From NCBI RefSeq assembly GCF_004359985.1, contig NZ_SMRO01000003.1, positions 239,523-303,522 of the forward strand: a stretch of DNA of 64,000 nucleotides, given 5' to 3'. Numbering within the stretch: position 1 is the stretch's first letter; each line of letters starts with the position of its first letter. A program made the translations under genes and the position numbers. Below, in pieces: positions 35,970-45,450 of the stretch. The notes beneath the pieces are model-generated. The model searched no databases. It was given only the letters and a program-made list of their open reading frames with translations, and was not told the origin of the DNA. This DNA is from Paraburkholderia flava (GTDB taxonomy: Bacteria > Pseudomonadota > Gammaproteobacteria > Burkholderiales > Burkholderiaceae).

Positions 35970-37259
35970 TTAGTCGTGACGATGCACGATCTCGCCATGG
36001 CCATGATCGTGGTCATGGCTGTGATCGTGATCTTCTTCGGCGTCGAGATTCCACGCAGGGAACGGATCGCTGAAGTGCGACCATGCGTGCGCACCTCGTG
36101 CGTATTCCTCATCGTTCAGCAGACACGCGTCGAGTTTCGCGCGCCAGATAGCCGGGTCGATGCCCGCGCCGATCATCACGAGTTCCTGGCGACGATCGCC
36201 GATACTCGTATCGTTCAGATCGCCCTGCCAGTCAGCTGTGATTTCGGCGAGCAGCTCGTCGTCGCCTTCAGGCCATTCGCTGCGATCCTGCGCGGCCCAC
36301 CACATGCCGGCCGGTCCATGCCGACACGCACCGCCCGCTTGCGACAGCGAACCCGCGATGTCGTTGCGCGTCGCGAGCCAGAAAAACCCCTTGCTGCGCA
36401 GCACGCCCTGCCATTCTTCATGCAGTAACGCCCAGAGACGTTCCGGATGAAACGGCCGCCGCGCGCGATAGACGAAATTTCGGATACCGAATTCATCGGC
36501 TTCGCTGTGATGATCGTGATCGTGCTGCAGCGACGCGAGCCAGCCGGGTGCGTTTGCCGCTTCGTCGAAATCGAAACGCTTCGTATCGAGCACCTCATTG
36601 AGCGGCACATCGCCGAAGCGACTCAAGACCTGCACCGCGCGCGGATTGATATGCGCGAGGATGTGCTGCAGCCGCGCGAGATCGTCCGCGCTTACCAGGT
36701 CGGTCTTGTTCACGACGAGCACGTCGCAGAATTCGATCTGCTCGATCAGCAGTTCGACGAGCGTGCGATCGTCTTCGTCGGTCGCGCCGATACCGCGTTC
36801 GACGAGCGCATCCGTGCACGCGTAATCGCGCAGGAAATTGAACGCGTCGACGACGGTGACGAGCGTATCGAGCCGCGCGACATCCGACAGCGAGACGCCG
36901 TCGTCGTCGACGAACGTGAAGGTCTCGGCGATCGGCATCGGCTCGGCAATACCGGTCGACTCGATCAGGATCGCGTCGAAACGCTGCTCGCCGGCGAGGC
37001 GGCGGATCTCGACCAGCAGATCGTCGCGCAGCGTGCAGCAGATACAGCCGTTCGACATCTCGACCAGCTGCTCCTCGACATGCGACAACGCGGCCGCGTC
37101 GCGTACGAGCGCGGCGTCGATGTTGACCGCGGCGAGGTCGTTGACGATCACCGCCACGCGCAGGCCCGCGCGATTCGCGAGGATGTGATTGAGGAGCGTC
37201 GTCTTGCCCGCGCCGAGAAAACCGGAGAGCACGGTGACAGGAATGGGCGGCTGATTCAT
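35970..37259 (-). CDS. COG0523 (CobW/YjiA-like) metal-chaperone GTPase
   Basis: This 429-residue GTPase has Walker [17 protein letters not shown] near residue 12, the metal-binding NGCICCTLR near residue 69, Walker B/guanine motifs [10 protein letters not shown] and VNKTDLV, and a C-terminal CobW_C domain. The last 22 residues are His/Asp-rich ([14 protein letters not shown]), and another HDHDHH occurs near residue 245; both are zinc-type metal ligands. [16 protein letters not shown] fixes the start. It is convergent with hupB, and no zinc-regulator site was found upstream. Confidence 0.92.
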   Translation of the reverse strand: MNQPPIPVTVLSGFLGAGKTTLLNHILANRAGLRVAVIVNDLAAVNIDAALVRDAAALSHVEEQLVEMSNGCICCTLRDDLLVEIRRLAGEQRFDAILIESTGIAEPMPIAETFTFVDDDGVSLSDVARLDTLVTVVDAFNFLRDYACTDALVERGIGATDEDDRTLVELLIEQIEFCDVLVVNKTDLVSADDLARLQHILAHINPRAVQVLSRFGDVPLNEVLDTKRFDFDEAANAPGWLASLQHDHDHHSEADEFGIRNFVYRARRPFHPERLWALLHEEWQGVLRSKGFFWLATRNDIAGSLSQAGGACRHGPAGMWWAAQDRSEWPEGDDELLAEITADWQGDLNDTSIGDRRQELVMIGAGIDPAIWRAKLDACLLNDEEYARGAHAWSHFSDPFPAWNLDAEEDHDHSHDHDHGHGEIVHRHD

Positions 37260-37393
37260 CGCGGTACGGAAAAGCTTGAAGAAGGGAGCGGCCAGATGCA
37301 TTGGCAGCATGAAGCCGCATTGTGCATCAAACGCAGAGGGGTCGTATCCGGGTGCTCAATATGTGGAAATCGCGTGCGCGAGGCGGCGCGTGT

Positions 37394-37840
37394 CTAGCGC
37401 GAGACGGTCAACAGATTCCACTTCTGAAGAATGCCGGCAATCTGCCGCGCGTACTGATCGCGCAGCGTCGGCGTTTCCGAATGGTAGGCGCCGATCGCTT
37501 GCCACGTGTTGCCGTACTTGTTCATCTTCTGGCGTAGATGCCAGGCAGCGACGAACACGTTCTTGCACGGCTGCATCAGCGTGCCGGTCGAAATGCCGTA
37601 TTGAGCGAGCGTGGAAAGATGGATCGAGTTGATCTGCATCACGCCGTAGTCGATCGAACCGTTCGCGTTCTTGTGCTTCGCGTCCGGCCGGTTGTGCGAC
37701 TCCTGCCAGGCGATCGCGCGCAGGATCAGCGGATTCACCTTCTGGTAGTTGGCGGCCTCGTCGAAACAGTCCGCGTGCGCGGACCCGGCTGCGCACAGCG
37801 CACCCAGGGCGACGGCAACGGTAAGCACGGTCTGTTTCAT
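37394..37840 (-). CDS. exported lytic transglycosylase (IagB/VirB1-like SLT)
   Basis: This 148-residue protein has a signal peptide (residues 1-23, ending SAHA) and a compact SLT domain. The catalytic Glu is in IAWQESHNRP, followed by GSIDYGVMQINS and YGNTWQAIGAYHSETP. Such small enzymes cut peptidoglycan to let secretion machines or pili through the wall. It is divergent from gspD, 500 bases away, so it may serve the type II system. The start at 37840 begins the signal peptide; the frame is open to 38038. Confidence 0.88.
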   Translation of the reverse strand: MKQTVLTVAVALGALCAAGSAHADCFDEAANYQKVNPLILRAIAWQESHNRPDAKHKNANGSIDYGVMQINSIHLSTLAQYGISTGTLMQPCKNVFVAAWHLRQKMNKYGNTWQAIGAYHSETPTLRDQYARQIAGILQKWNLLTVSR

Positions 37841-38347
37841 CGAAGTAAGAAGGCAATCGGAAAGCCACCATCGGACGACGCATTCGCATTGAGACAGGCG
37901 GCGAGGAATCGGGGAAAACCCCGGTCCGCGTGACGGCGCTCGATGCCGAACCGACCGTATCATACCGGCAGGCGGCAACGCGTCAAGTTGGCCAACAGAC
38001 AGAATTGTTGAATATCCCAAGGCGTTCAATGCGGCCATTACTGCTATAACGGCATGTCCAAACGATGACCTTAGCGATCGCTGGACGAAGCGAAAACTTT
38101 CCGAATCTTACTTATGTGGAAGGCGGTTTAGAGGAAAAGCACAGCGCAGTTTTTTTTGTGACAAATTCGACATGAAAAGCTGATACTGTTCAGGTTTTTA
38201 GGGTATCGGGCAGCGCAGGTGCGAAACGCTTCGGGTTCCGCATCGATTGCAAACGAGGAGATTGCGGGCTGCCAGGGTATCCGCGGCGCATGACCGTCGG
38301 CAACGACGTTGCCGGCATCGACATCACACCCCATGAGAAGAAATCGT
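37841..38347. other. intergenic region upstream of gspD
   Basis: This 507-base region is divergent between the transglycosylase and gspD. It has an AT-rich part (about 38100-38205, with an eight-T run at 38150-38157) where the gspD promoter probably lies, but no element pair with good spacing was found. No gene is supported. Confidence 0.5.
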
Positions 38348-40645
38348 ATGGCATTGCGGCGTGTTTCAACGGCGCTGCTGGTGGCTGGCCTGATTACCGC
38401 GCAATATGCGCACGCCCAGGTAACGCTCAACTTCGTCAACGCCGATATCGATCAGGTGGCGAAGGCGATTGGCGCAGCAACCGGCAAAACGATCATCGTC
38501 GACCCACGCGTGAAGGGTCAGCTCAATCTCGTTTCCGAAAACTCGGTGCCTGAAGATCAGGCGCTCAAGACCTTGCAGTCCGCGTTACGGATGCAGGGTT
38601 TTTCGCTCGTGCAGGATCACGGCGTATTGAAGGTCGTGCCGGAAGCCGATGCGAAGCTGCAGGGCGTACCGACCTACGTCGGCAATACGCCGGCCGCGCG
38701 CGGCGATCAGGTGATCACGCAAGTGTTCCAGCTGAAGAACGAATCGGCGAACAACCTTTTGCCGATCCTGCGTCCGCTGATCTCGCCGAACAACACGGTC
38801 GCTGCCTACCCCGCGAACAACACGCTCGTCGTCACCGATTACGCCGACAACGTGCGGCGTATTGCGCAGATCATCGCGGGTGTCGATACCGCAGCGGGTC
38901 AGCAGGTCGTCGTCGTGCCGTTGAAGAATGCGAACGCAATCGACATCGCGCAGCAGCTTGGGAAGATGCTCGACCCGGGTGCGATCGGCAGCACCGACGC
39001 GACGCTTAAAGTATCCGTTCAAGCCGATCCGCGTATCAACGCATTGCTGCTGCGTGCGTCGAACGGCGCGCGACTCGCTGCGGCTAAATCGCTCGCACAG
39101 CAACTCGATGCACCGACCAACCAGCCCGGCAACATGCACGTCGTGCCGTTGCGCAACGCGGATGCGGTGAAGCTCGCGAAGACCTTGCGCGGGATGCTCG
39201 GCAAGGCTGGCGATAGTGGTTCGTCGGCGAGCTCGAATGATGCAAGCTCGTTTAACCAGAACAGTGGTGGCAGCGGTTCGGGTGGCAACTTTTCAACGGG
39301 TACGTCGGGTACGCCGCCGTTGCCTTCTGGCGGACTCGGTAGCGGTGGCGGACTGTCATCGCTCGGCGGCAGCGGCAGCAGTGGTGGTGGAGGTCTTGGC
39401 GGCGGTAACAGCAATAACAACTCCGGTGGTCTGCTCGGCGGCGACAAGGACAAGGACGACAATCAGCCAGGCGGGATGATCCAGGCGGACTCGGCAACCA
39501 ACTCGCTGATCATCACCGCGTCGGATCCGGTGTATCGCAACCTGCGCGCCGTGATCGACCAGCTCGACTCGCGCCGCGCACAGGTCTACATCGAAGCGCT
39601 GATCGTCGAGCTGAACTCGAACACGAATGCGAACCTTGGGATTCAATGGCAGATCGGGAATAACTCGCTCGTGGCCGGTACCAATCTCTCGAGCGGTAAC
39701 AGCAATAGCATTATCAATCTGGCGGCGGCCGCTGCGAATCCAACCACCGGTGGTCTGGTGGGCGCGCTGTCTACTCTCCAGGGCGGCCTCAACGTCGGCT
39801 GGGTGCACAACTTCCTCGGCGTAAAGGGACTCGGTGCGTTGCTGCAGGCGTTTGCCGGCTCCTCCGATGCGAACGTGCTGTCGACGCCTAACATCATCAC
39901 GCTCGACAACGAAGAAGCGAAGATCGTCGTGGGTACGAACGTGCCGGTCACGACGGGCTCGTATGCGAACCTCAACAGCGGTGCTGCTTCGCCGACTGCG
40001 TTCAATACAGTCGATCGGGTGGACGTCGGTCTGACGCTGGACATCAAGCCGCAGATCACCGAAGGCGGCCTGCTCAAGCTGCAGCTTGCGACGGAAGACT
40101 CGGCGATCGTGGGCGGCACGACCGACATACAGAGCAACCCGAACGGCCCCGAATTCAGCAAGCGCTCGATCCAGTCGACGGTGCTCGCCAACGACGGCGA
40201 GATCATCGTGCTGGGCGGCCTGATGCAGGACAACTACGTCGTCAGCAACACCAAGGTGCCGTTGCTGGGCGACATTCCGTGGCTCGGTCAGCTGTTCCGT
40301 TCGGAAAACAAGACCCGCTCGAAGACTAACCTTCTGGTGTTCCTGCGTCCTGTGATCATCCGGGATCGTGCGACCGCGCAGGCGGTAACGGAGAACCGTT
40401 ACGACTACATCCAGGGCGTGACCGGCGCGTTCAAGTCCGACAACAACCTGATCAAGGACAAGGACGATCCAGTCGTGCCGCCGATGCCGCTCGGCCCGGC
40501 CGAAGGCGGATCGACGTTGAACCTGTTCGACGTCGACAAGATGCGGCGCGAGCAGATGATGCGGCCTCCGGTTACCGCTCCTGCAGCGGGTGCTCCGGCG
40601 AATAGCACGGGCACCAGCACCGAAGCACCAGGAGCCCATCCGTGA
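38348..40645 (+). CDS. gspD: type II secretion outer-membrane secretin GspD
   Basis: This 765-residue secretin forms the outer-membrane pore. A signal peptide ends near YAHA, then N0 (VTLNFVNADIDQVAKAIG) and N1-N3 repeats follow. A roughly 60-residue Gly/Ser/Asn-rich insert lies near residues 290-355, before the secretin core with VPLLGDIPWLGQLFR. The ATG at 38348 has GAGAAG seven bases upstream; an ATG at 38333 adds five residues without such a signal. It heads the gsp locus. Confidence 0.95.
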   Translation: MALRRVSTALLVAGLITAQYAHAQVTLNFVNADIDQVAKAIGAATGKTIIVDPRVKGQLNLVSENSVPEDQALKTLQSALRMQGFSLVQDHGVLKVVPEADAKLQGVPTYVGNTPAARGDQVITQVFQLKNESANNLLPILRPLISPNNTVAAYPANNTLVVTDYADNVRRIAQIIAGVDTAAGQQVVVVPLKNANAIDIAQQLGKMLDPGAIGSTDATLKVSVQADPRINALLLRASNGARLAAAKSLAQQLDAPTNQPGNMHVVPLRNADAVKLAKTLRGMLGKAGDSGSSASSNDASSFNQNSGGSGSGGNFSTGTSGTPPLPSGGLGSGGGLSSLGGSGSSGGGGLGGGNSNNNSGGLLGGDKDKDDNQPGGMIQADSATNSLIITASDPVYRNLRAVIDQLDSRRAQVYIEALIVELNSNTNANLGIQWQIGNNSLVAGTNLSSGNSNSIINLAAAAANPTTGGLVGALSTLQGGLNVGWVHNFLGVKGLGALLQAFAGSSDANVLSTPNIITLDNEEAKIVVGTNVPVTTGSYANLNSGAASPTAFNTVDRVDVGLTLDIKPQITEGGLLKLQLATEDSAIVGGTTDIQSNPNGPEFSKRSIQSTVLANDGEIIVLGGLMQDNYVVSNTKVPLLGDIPWLGQLFRSENKTRSKTNLLVFLRPVIIRDRATAQAVTENRYDYIQGVTGAFKSDNNLIKDKDDPVVPPMPLGPAEGGSTLNLFDVDKMRREQMMRPPVTAPAAGAPANSTGTSTEAPGAHP

Positions 40646-42153
40646 GCACGCCGGCACGCGCACCAGCCGACGCAGGTTCCGGCGGGCGCGAACCGCCGTC
40701 GCCGCTGGCGGCGCGGCTCGTTCCATACGGCTTTGCGAAGAGCGGGCAGATCCTCGTCGCGCATCAGCACGCAGACGGTCTCGAAGTGTGGATCGGCGAA
40801 CGCACCAGCGACGCCGCGCTCGCCGAGGTCGCACGCAATTTTGGCGCGCTGTCGGTCGTGCGGATGCCCGCCGACGAACTCGCGCAGGCGATCAACCAGG
40901 CGTACGCGCGCCAGGACGGCAGCGCCGCGCAGGTGGTCGGCGAGGTGGAAGGCGAAGTCGATCTGTCGCGGCTGATGCAGGACATTCCCGAGGTCGAAGA
41001 CCTGCTGGAATCCGAAGACGATGCGCCGATCATCCGCATGATCAACGCGCTGCTCACGCAGGCCGCGCGCGAACAGGCATCGGATATTCACATCGAACCG
41101 TTCGAGAACTCGTCGGTCGTGCGCTTTCGCGTTGACGGTACGTTGCGCGACGTCGTGCGGCCGAAGAAAGCGTTGCACGGCGCGTTGATCTCGCGGATCA
41201 AGATCATGGCGCAGCTCGACATCGCCGAGAAACGTCTGCCGCAGGACGGCCGCATCACGCTGCGCGTCGGCGGTCGGCCGGTCGACGTGCGGGTGTCGAC
41301 ATTGCCTACCGGTCACGGCGAGCGCGCGGTGCTGCGTCTGCTTGAAAAAGACGCGGCGCGATTGAACCTCGAAGCGCTCGGCATGGCGTCCGATACGCTC
41401 GCGAAATTCGACAAGCTGATCGCACGTCCGCACGGCATCGTGCTCGTCACCGGGCCGACCGGTTCGGGCAAGACGACGACGCTGTATGCGTCGATGTCGC
41501 GACTCGAAACCGCGACGACCAACATCATGACCGTCGAAGACCCGATCGAATATGATCTGTCCGGGATCGGTCAGACGCAGGTGAACGAGCGGATCGGCAT
41601 GACGTTCGCGCGCGCACTGCGCTCGATCCTGCGGCAGGATCCGGACGTGATCATGATCGGCGAAATCCGCGACCTCGAAACCGCGCAGATCGCGGTGCAG
41701 GCATCGCTGACGGGCCACCTGGTACTCGCGACGCTGCACACGAACGATGCCGCGTCGGCAGTGACGCGGCTGACCGACATGGGCGTCGAGCCCTACCTGC
41801 TCGCATCGTCGTTGCTCGGCGTACTCGCACAGCGGCTCGTGCGTCGCCTGTGTCCGGTGTGTCGCGAAGAGCGCACCGAGATCGGTGAAGACGGACGGCC
41901 CCATACGCAATGGCATCCGGTGGGCTGCGACAAATGCGGCCACTCGGGTTACGCGGGACGTCGCGGCGTGTACGAACTGCTGCTCGTCGACGAAAACATC
42001 CGCTCGCTGATTCACCGTAACGCAGCCGACGCCGAGATTCTCGGAACGGGTCGCGCACAAGGGATGCGCACGCTGCGCGAGGACGGCGACCGCTGGCTCG
42101 CGTCGGGGCTGACGTCGCTCGAGGAAGTGATTCGTGTGACAGGCGGAGTGTAA
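40642..42153 (+). CDS. gspE: type II secretion ATPase GspE
   Basis: This 503-residue cytoplasmic ATPase powers pseudopilus assembly. It has Walker A GPTGSGKTTTLY near residue 270, an Asp box, Walker B PDVIMIGEIRD and a tetracysteine zinc site (CPVCREE...CDKCGHSG) near residues 407-435. Translation starts with GTG inside the gspD end (GTGA overlap) after AGGAG. It couples to GspF and GspL. Confidence 0.96.
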   Translation: MSTPARAPADAGSGGREPPSPLAARLVPYGFAKSGQILVAHQHADGLEVWIGERTSDAALAEVARNFGALSVVRMPADELAQAINQAYARQDGSAAQVVGEVEGEVDLSRLMQDIPEVEDLLESEDDAPIIRMINALLTQAAREQASDIHIEPFENSSVVRFRVDGTLRDVVRPKKALHGALISRIKIMAQLDIAEKRLPQDGRITLRVGGRPVDVRVSTLPTGHGERAVLRLLEKDAARLNLEALGMASDTLAKFDKLIARPHGIVLVTGPTGSGKTTTLYASMSRLETATTNIMTVEDPIEYDLSGIGQTQVNERIGMTFARALRSILRQDPDVIMIGEIRDLETAQIAVQASLTGHLVLATLHTNDAASAVTRLTDMGVEPYLLASSLLGVLAQRLVRRLCPVCREERTEIGEDGRPHTQWHPVGCDKCGHSGYAGRRGVYELLLVDENIRSLIHRNAADAEILGTGRAQGMRTLREDGDRWLASGLTSLEEVIRVTGGV

Positions 42154-42157
42154 GCGC

Positions 42158-43375
42158 ATGCCGGCATTTCGTTTCGAAGCGATCGATGCGGCGGGCAAGG
42201 CGCAGAAAGGCGTGCTCGATGCCGACAGCGCGCGTAGCGCACGCACGCAGTTACGCACGCAGGGGCTGACGCCGCTTGTCGTCGAACCGGCCGCGACTCG
42301 CACGCGCGGTGCTCGGCAGCAGCGGCTGTCGCTGGGTCGTCGTCTGTCGCAACGCGAACAGGCCATCCTCACGCGGCAACTGGCGAGTCTGTTGATCGCA
42401 GGTCTACCGCTCGACGAAGCGCTGTCCGTGCTCACCGATCAATCGGAGCGCGACTACATCCGCGAACTGATGGCGTCGATTCGCGCCGAAGTGCTCGGCG
42501 GTCATTCGCTCGCGAACGCACTGTCGCAGCATCCGCGCGATTTCCCCGAGATCTACCGTGCACTCGTGGCAGCCGGCGAACATACCGGCAAGCTCGGTCT
42601 CGTGCTGTCGCGTCTCGCCGACTACATCGAGCAGCGCAACGCGCTCAAGCAGAAGATCGTCCTCGCGTTCACGTACCCGGCGGTCGTCACGCTGATCGCG
42701 TTCGGCATCGTCACGTTCCTGTTGAGCTACGTCGTGCCGCAGGTCGTCAACGTGTTCGCGAGCACGAAGCAGCAACTGCCGTTTCTCACGATCATGATGA
42801 TGGCGCTGTCCGGTTTCGTGCGGCACTGGTGGTGGGCCGTGCTGATCGCGATTGCGGTGATCGTGTACATCGTGCGCGCGACGCTCGCGCAGGCGGGTCC
42901 GCGGCTCGCGTTCGATCGCTGGCTGCTCACCGCGCCGCTCGCGGGCAAGCTCGTGCGCGGCTACAACACGGTGCGCTTCGCGAGCACGCTCGGCATTCTG
43001 ACCGCGGCCGGCGTGCCGATCCTGCGCGCACTGCAGGCCGCGAGCGAAACGCTCAGCAACGTCGCGATGCGCAACAACATCGACGACGCGATCGTCCGTG
43101 TGCGCGAAGGCACGTCGCTGTCGCGCGCGCTCAACAACACGAAGACGTTTCCGCCGGTACTGGTGCATTTGATCCGCTCAGGCGAAGCGACCGGCGACGT
43201 GACGACGATGCTCGACCGCGCAGCCGAAGGCGAGTCGCGCGAGCTGGAACGGCGCACGATGTTTATGACGAGTCTGCTGGAGCCGTTGCTGATTCTGGCG
43301 ATGGGCGGCGTGGTGCTCGTGATCGTGCTGGCGGTGATGATGCCGATCATCGAGTTGAACAACCTGGTGCAGTGA
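42158..43375 (+). CDS. gspF: type II secretion inner-membrane platform protein GspF
   Basis: This 405-residue protein has two T2SSF domains, each with RQLASLLIAGLPLDEALSVL-type motifs (residues about 66 and 270), and three membrane segments near 170, 220 and 380. It starts four bases after the gspE stop. It is the last plus-strand gene before the oppositely directed gspC. Confidence 0.96.
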   Translation: MPAFRFEAIDAAGKAQKGVLDADSARSARTQLRTQGLTPLVVEPAATRTRGARQQRLSLGRRLSQREQAILTRQLASLLIAGLPLDEALSVLTDQSERDYIRELMASIRAEVLGGHSLANALSQHPRDFPEIYRALVAAGEHTGKLGLVLSRLADYIEQRNALKQKIVLAFTYPAVVTLIAFGIVTFLLSYVVPQVVNVFASTKQQLPFLTIMMMALSGFVRHWWWAVLIAIAVIVYIVRATLAQAGPRLAFDRWLLTAPLAGKLVRGYNTVRFASTLGILTAAGVPILRALQAASETLSNVAMRNNIDDAIVRVREGTSLSRALNNTKTFPPVLVHLIRSGEATGDVTTMLDRAAEGESRELERRTMFMTSLLEPLLILAMGGVVLVIVLAVMMPIIELNNLVQ

Positions 43376-43390
43376 AGCCGGCGCGATGCG

Positions 43391-43413
43391 CGCGCGGCGT
43401 TCAGCGCCGCGCG
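43391..43413. terminator. GC-rich hairpin between gspF and gspC
   Basis: CGCGCGGCG and CGCCGCGCG pair over TTCAG between the convergent gspF and gspC stops. No U-tract follows, so it may only limit read-through. Confidence 0.4.
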
Positions 43414-43425
43414 GTATGGGATGCG

Positions 43426-43836
43426 TCAGCGGACGTAGATGGTGGGGCCGGGCGCGTTGGCGGGCAGGAACACTTCGGAATGCGCACCGTTGCGGTCGAT
43501 GACGATCGAGCGGGCACGGACCTCGGAGAGCTTTGCGCCCTGCATGATCGCGCTGCCGAGCGACACGGTATGCGGCGGTTCGCCACCGGTGCTGACGATG
43601 GCCGCGGCGCCTTCACGCAGCGCGAGAATGCCGAACAGATGCACGTCCTGATTGACGGTGCGTGTGAGCTGGCCGCCGAACAGCGTGGCCGCCTGTTCAG
43701 TCGACGCAGGCGCACGGACTGCGGCGGCGGGTACGGGCGCAGGATGCGACGTGAGCGTGACGACCCAATAGGTTGCCGTCGCGCATAACACGCCGAACAG
43801 TGCGAGCGAAATGAGGCGGATCTGGAGAGCGTTCAT
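43426..43836 (-). CDS. gspC: type II secretion protein GspC (short form)
   Basis: This 136-residue inner-membrane protein has one N-terminal membrane segment (about 7-28) and the homology region VHLFGILALREG...GEPPHTVSLGSAIMQG...VRARSIVIDRNG, which contacts the secretin N-domains. It lacks the C-terminal PDZ or coiled-coil domain of Pseudomonas and Klebsiella GspC. It is reversed within an otherwise forward gsp cluster, between gspF and gspG, so it has its own promoter in the 163 bases before gspG. Confidence 0.87.
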   Translation of the reverse strand: MNALQIRLISLALFGVLCATATYWVVTLTSHPAPVPAAAVRAPASTEQAATLFGGQLTRTVNQDVHLFGILALREGAAAIVSTGGEPPHTVSLGSAIMQGAKLSEVRARSIVIDRNGAHSEVFLPANAPGPTIYVR

Positions 43837-43999
43837 GGCGCACCATTGTACGGACTAATGTGAAATTTGCGTTGGGTTGAAACCCTGCGACAGCATGACA
43901 TTAAAATGTCCGGCCGGACGCGCCCAGCGGTGCTGTAACGATACTGCACCGCGCGTCGTTCAGGCGAAATCGAACTTAATTTTTAAGAGGTAGCAAGCT

Positions 44000-44464
44000 A
44001 TGCAGATGTGGACCAATCGCCGCGCTGAAATTGCGAGTGTGCGCGCTCGCCGTCAACGCGGGTTCACGTTGATCGAAATCATGGTCGTGATCGCGATTCT
44101 CGGCATTCTCGCCGCGCTGATCGTGCCGAAGATCATGAGCCGCCCGGATGAAGCACGCCGTGTCGCCGCAAAGCAGGACATCGGCACCGTCATGCAGGCG
44201 ATGAAGCTGTACCGCCTCGACAATGGTCGCTATCCGACACAGGACCAGGGGCTGCGTGCGCTGATCGAAAAGCCGACCACCGAGCCGGTGCCGAACAACT
44301 GGAAGGACGGCGGCTACCTCGAACGCCTGCCGAACGATCCGTGGGGCAATGCGTATCAGTATCTGAACCCGGGTGTGCACGGTGAAATCGACGTGTTCAG
44401 TTACGGCGCCGACGGCAAGGCCGGTGGCGAAGGCAACGACGCCGACGTCGGTTCGTGGCAATAA
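44000..44464 (+). CDS. gspG: major pseudopilin GspG
   Basis: This 154-residue prepilin has the peptidase site RG|FTLIEIMVVIAILGILAAL with Glu at +5, preceded by a 21-residue basic leader. The C-terminal NDPWGNAYQYLNPG and the calcium-site DVFSYGADGKAGGEG region are typical of GspG. AAGAGGTAGC precedes the ATG. A possible promoter TTGAAA-19-TAAAAT lies at 43877-43907, with a spacer longer than ideal. The processing peptidase GspO is not in the window. Confidence 0.96.
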   Translation: MQMWTNRRAEIASVRARRQRGFTLIEIMVVIAILGILAALIVPKIMSRPDEARRVAAKQDIGTVMQAMKLYRLDNGRYPTQDQGLRALIEKPTTEPVPNNWKDGGYLERLPNDPWGNAYQYLNPGVHGEIDVFSYGADGKAGGEGNDADVGSWQ

Positions 44465-44507
44465 CGGTGACGGGCTGATTCTGTTCCCCTGCTCTATCGC
44501 CGGCACC

Positions 44508-45038
44508 ATGCATTCGTTCAGCCCGTTCCGTTCGTGTCGTTCGCTTCATGCAGTCGCGCCGCATCGCGTGGATGGGCGCGGCGCGCGCCGGCAACGCGGC
44601 TTCACGTTGCTGGAAATGATGGTGGTGCTGGTGATTGCCGGGCTGCTTGTGTCGCTCGCGTCGCTGTCGCTGAACCGCAATCCGCGCACCGATCTGAACG
44701 AGGAAGCGCAGCGTCTCGCGCTGCTGTTCGAGACGGCCGGCGACGAAGCGCAGGTGCGCGCGCGGCCGATCGCGTGGCAGCCGCTCGACGACGGTTTTCG
44801 CTTCGACGTGCGCACCGAGGACGGCTGGCGTCCGCTGCGCGACGATCTGCTCGGGCAGCGTCGTTGGGAAGGCGGCGTGACCGGCGTGGCGATCGATTAC
44901 CCGGGTTCCGATACGCACCCGAACCGCATCGTGTTCGGCACCGAAAGCATCGATACGCCGGTACAGGTCACGCTGTTTTCGTCGGTGGGCCGCGCGACGA
45001 TCGTCGGGACGGGGAACGGTCGCTATGAGGTGCGCTGA
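44508..45038 (+). CDS. gspH: minor pseudopilin GspH
   Basis: This 176-residue prepilin has the RG|FTLLEMMVVLVIAGLLVSL processing site. The ATG at 44508 lacks a clear ribosome site and gives a 32-residue leader; a GTG at about 44571 would give a leader of 11 and cannot be excluded. The frame also continues upstream into gspG, which is unlikely. GspH caps or regulates the pseudopilus. Confidence 0.88.
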   Translation: MHSFSPFRSCRSLHAVAPHRVDGRGARRQRGFTLLEMMVVLVIAGLLVSLASLSLNRNPRTDLNEEAQRLALLFETAGDEAQVRARPIAWQPLDDGFRFDVRTEDGWRPLRDDLLGQRRWEGGVTGVAIDYPGSDTHPNRIVFGTESIDTPVQVTLFSSVGRATIVGTGNGRYEVR

Positions 45039-45039
45039 C

Positions 45040-45450
45040 ATGCGGGCGCAAACACGGCCCGCGCACCGGGCAGGAAAAAAAGCGCGCGGCTTCACGATGA
45101 TCGAAGTGCTCGTCGCACTCACGATCATCGCCGTGGCGCTGTCGGCATCGCTGCGCGCAGTGGGCAGTCTCGCGACCGGCGAGGCCGATCTGCACCGGCG
45201 TCTGCTGGCCGGCTGGAGCGCGGACAACGCGCTCGCGCAACTGCATCTGTCGCATACGTGGCCCGACGTCGGGTCGCAAAGTTTCGACTGCTCGCAGGGC
45301 AACCTGGAGCTGCTGTGTACGGAGCGTGTGTCGGGTACGCCGAATCCGCTGTTTCGTCGTGTGGAAGTGCTGGTGTCGATGCCTGGCCGCGAGGGCAATC
45401 TCGCAGAGATGGTGACGGTGGTCGCGAATGAAACCAACCGTTCGCTGTGA
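45040..45450 (+). CDS. gspI: minor pseudopilin GspI
   Basis: This 136-residue prepilin has RG|FTMIEVLVALTIIAVALS and the GspI motif SLATGEADLHRRLLAGWSADN. ATG 45040 is preferred to 45025 because GAGGTG lies seven bases upstream of it. It overlaps or abuts gspH, and gspJ starts inside its end. It forms the tip complex with GspJ and GspK. Confidence 0.9.
   Translation: MRAQTRPAHRAGKKARGFTMIEVLVALTIIAVALSASLRAVGSLATGEADLHRRLLAGWSADNALAQLHLSHTWPDVGSQSFDCSQGNLELLCTERVSGTPNPLFRRVEVLVSMPGREGNLAEMVTVVANETNRSL

Noticed and set aside
38128..38439. 103-codon minus-strand open frame upstream of gspD
   Set aside because: Overlaps the gspD start and signal peptide; no features.
40405..42435. A 676-codon minus-strand open frame across gspD/gspE
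   Set aside because: Antisense to strongly conserved T2SS genes; composition not protein-like.
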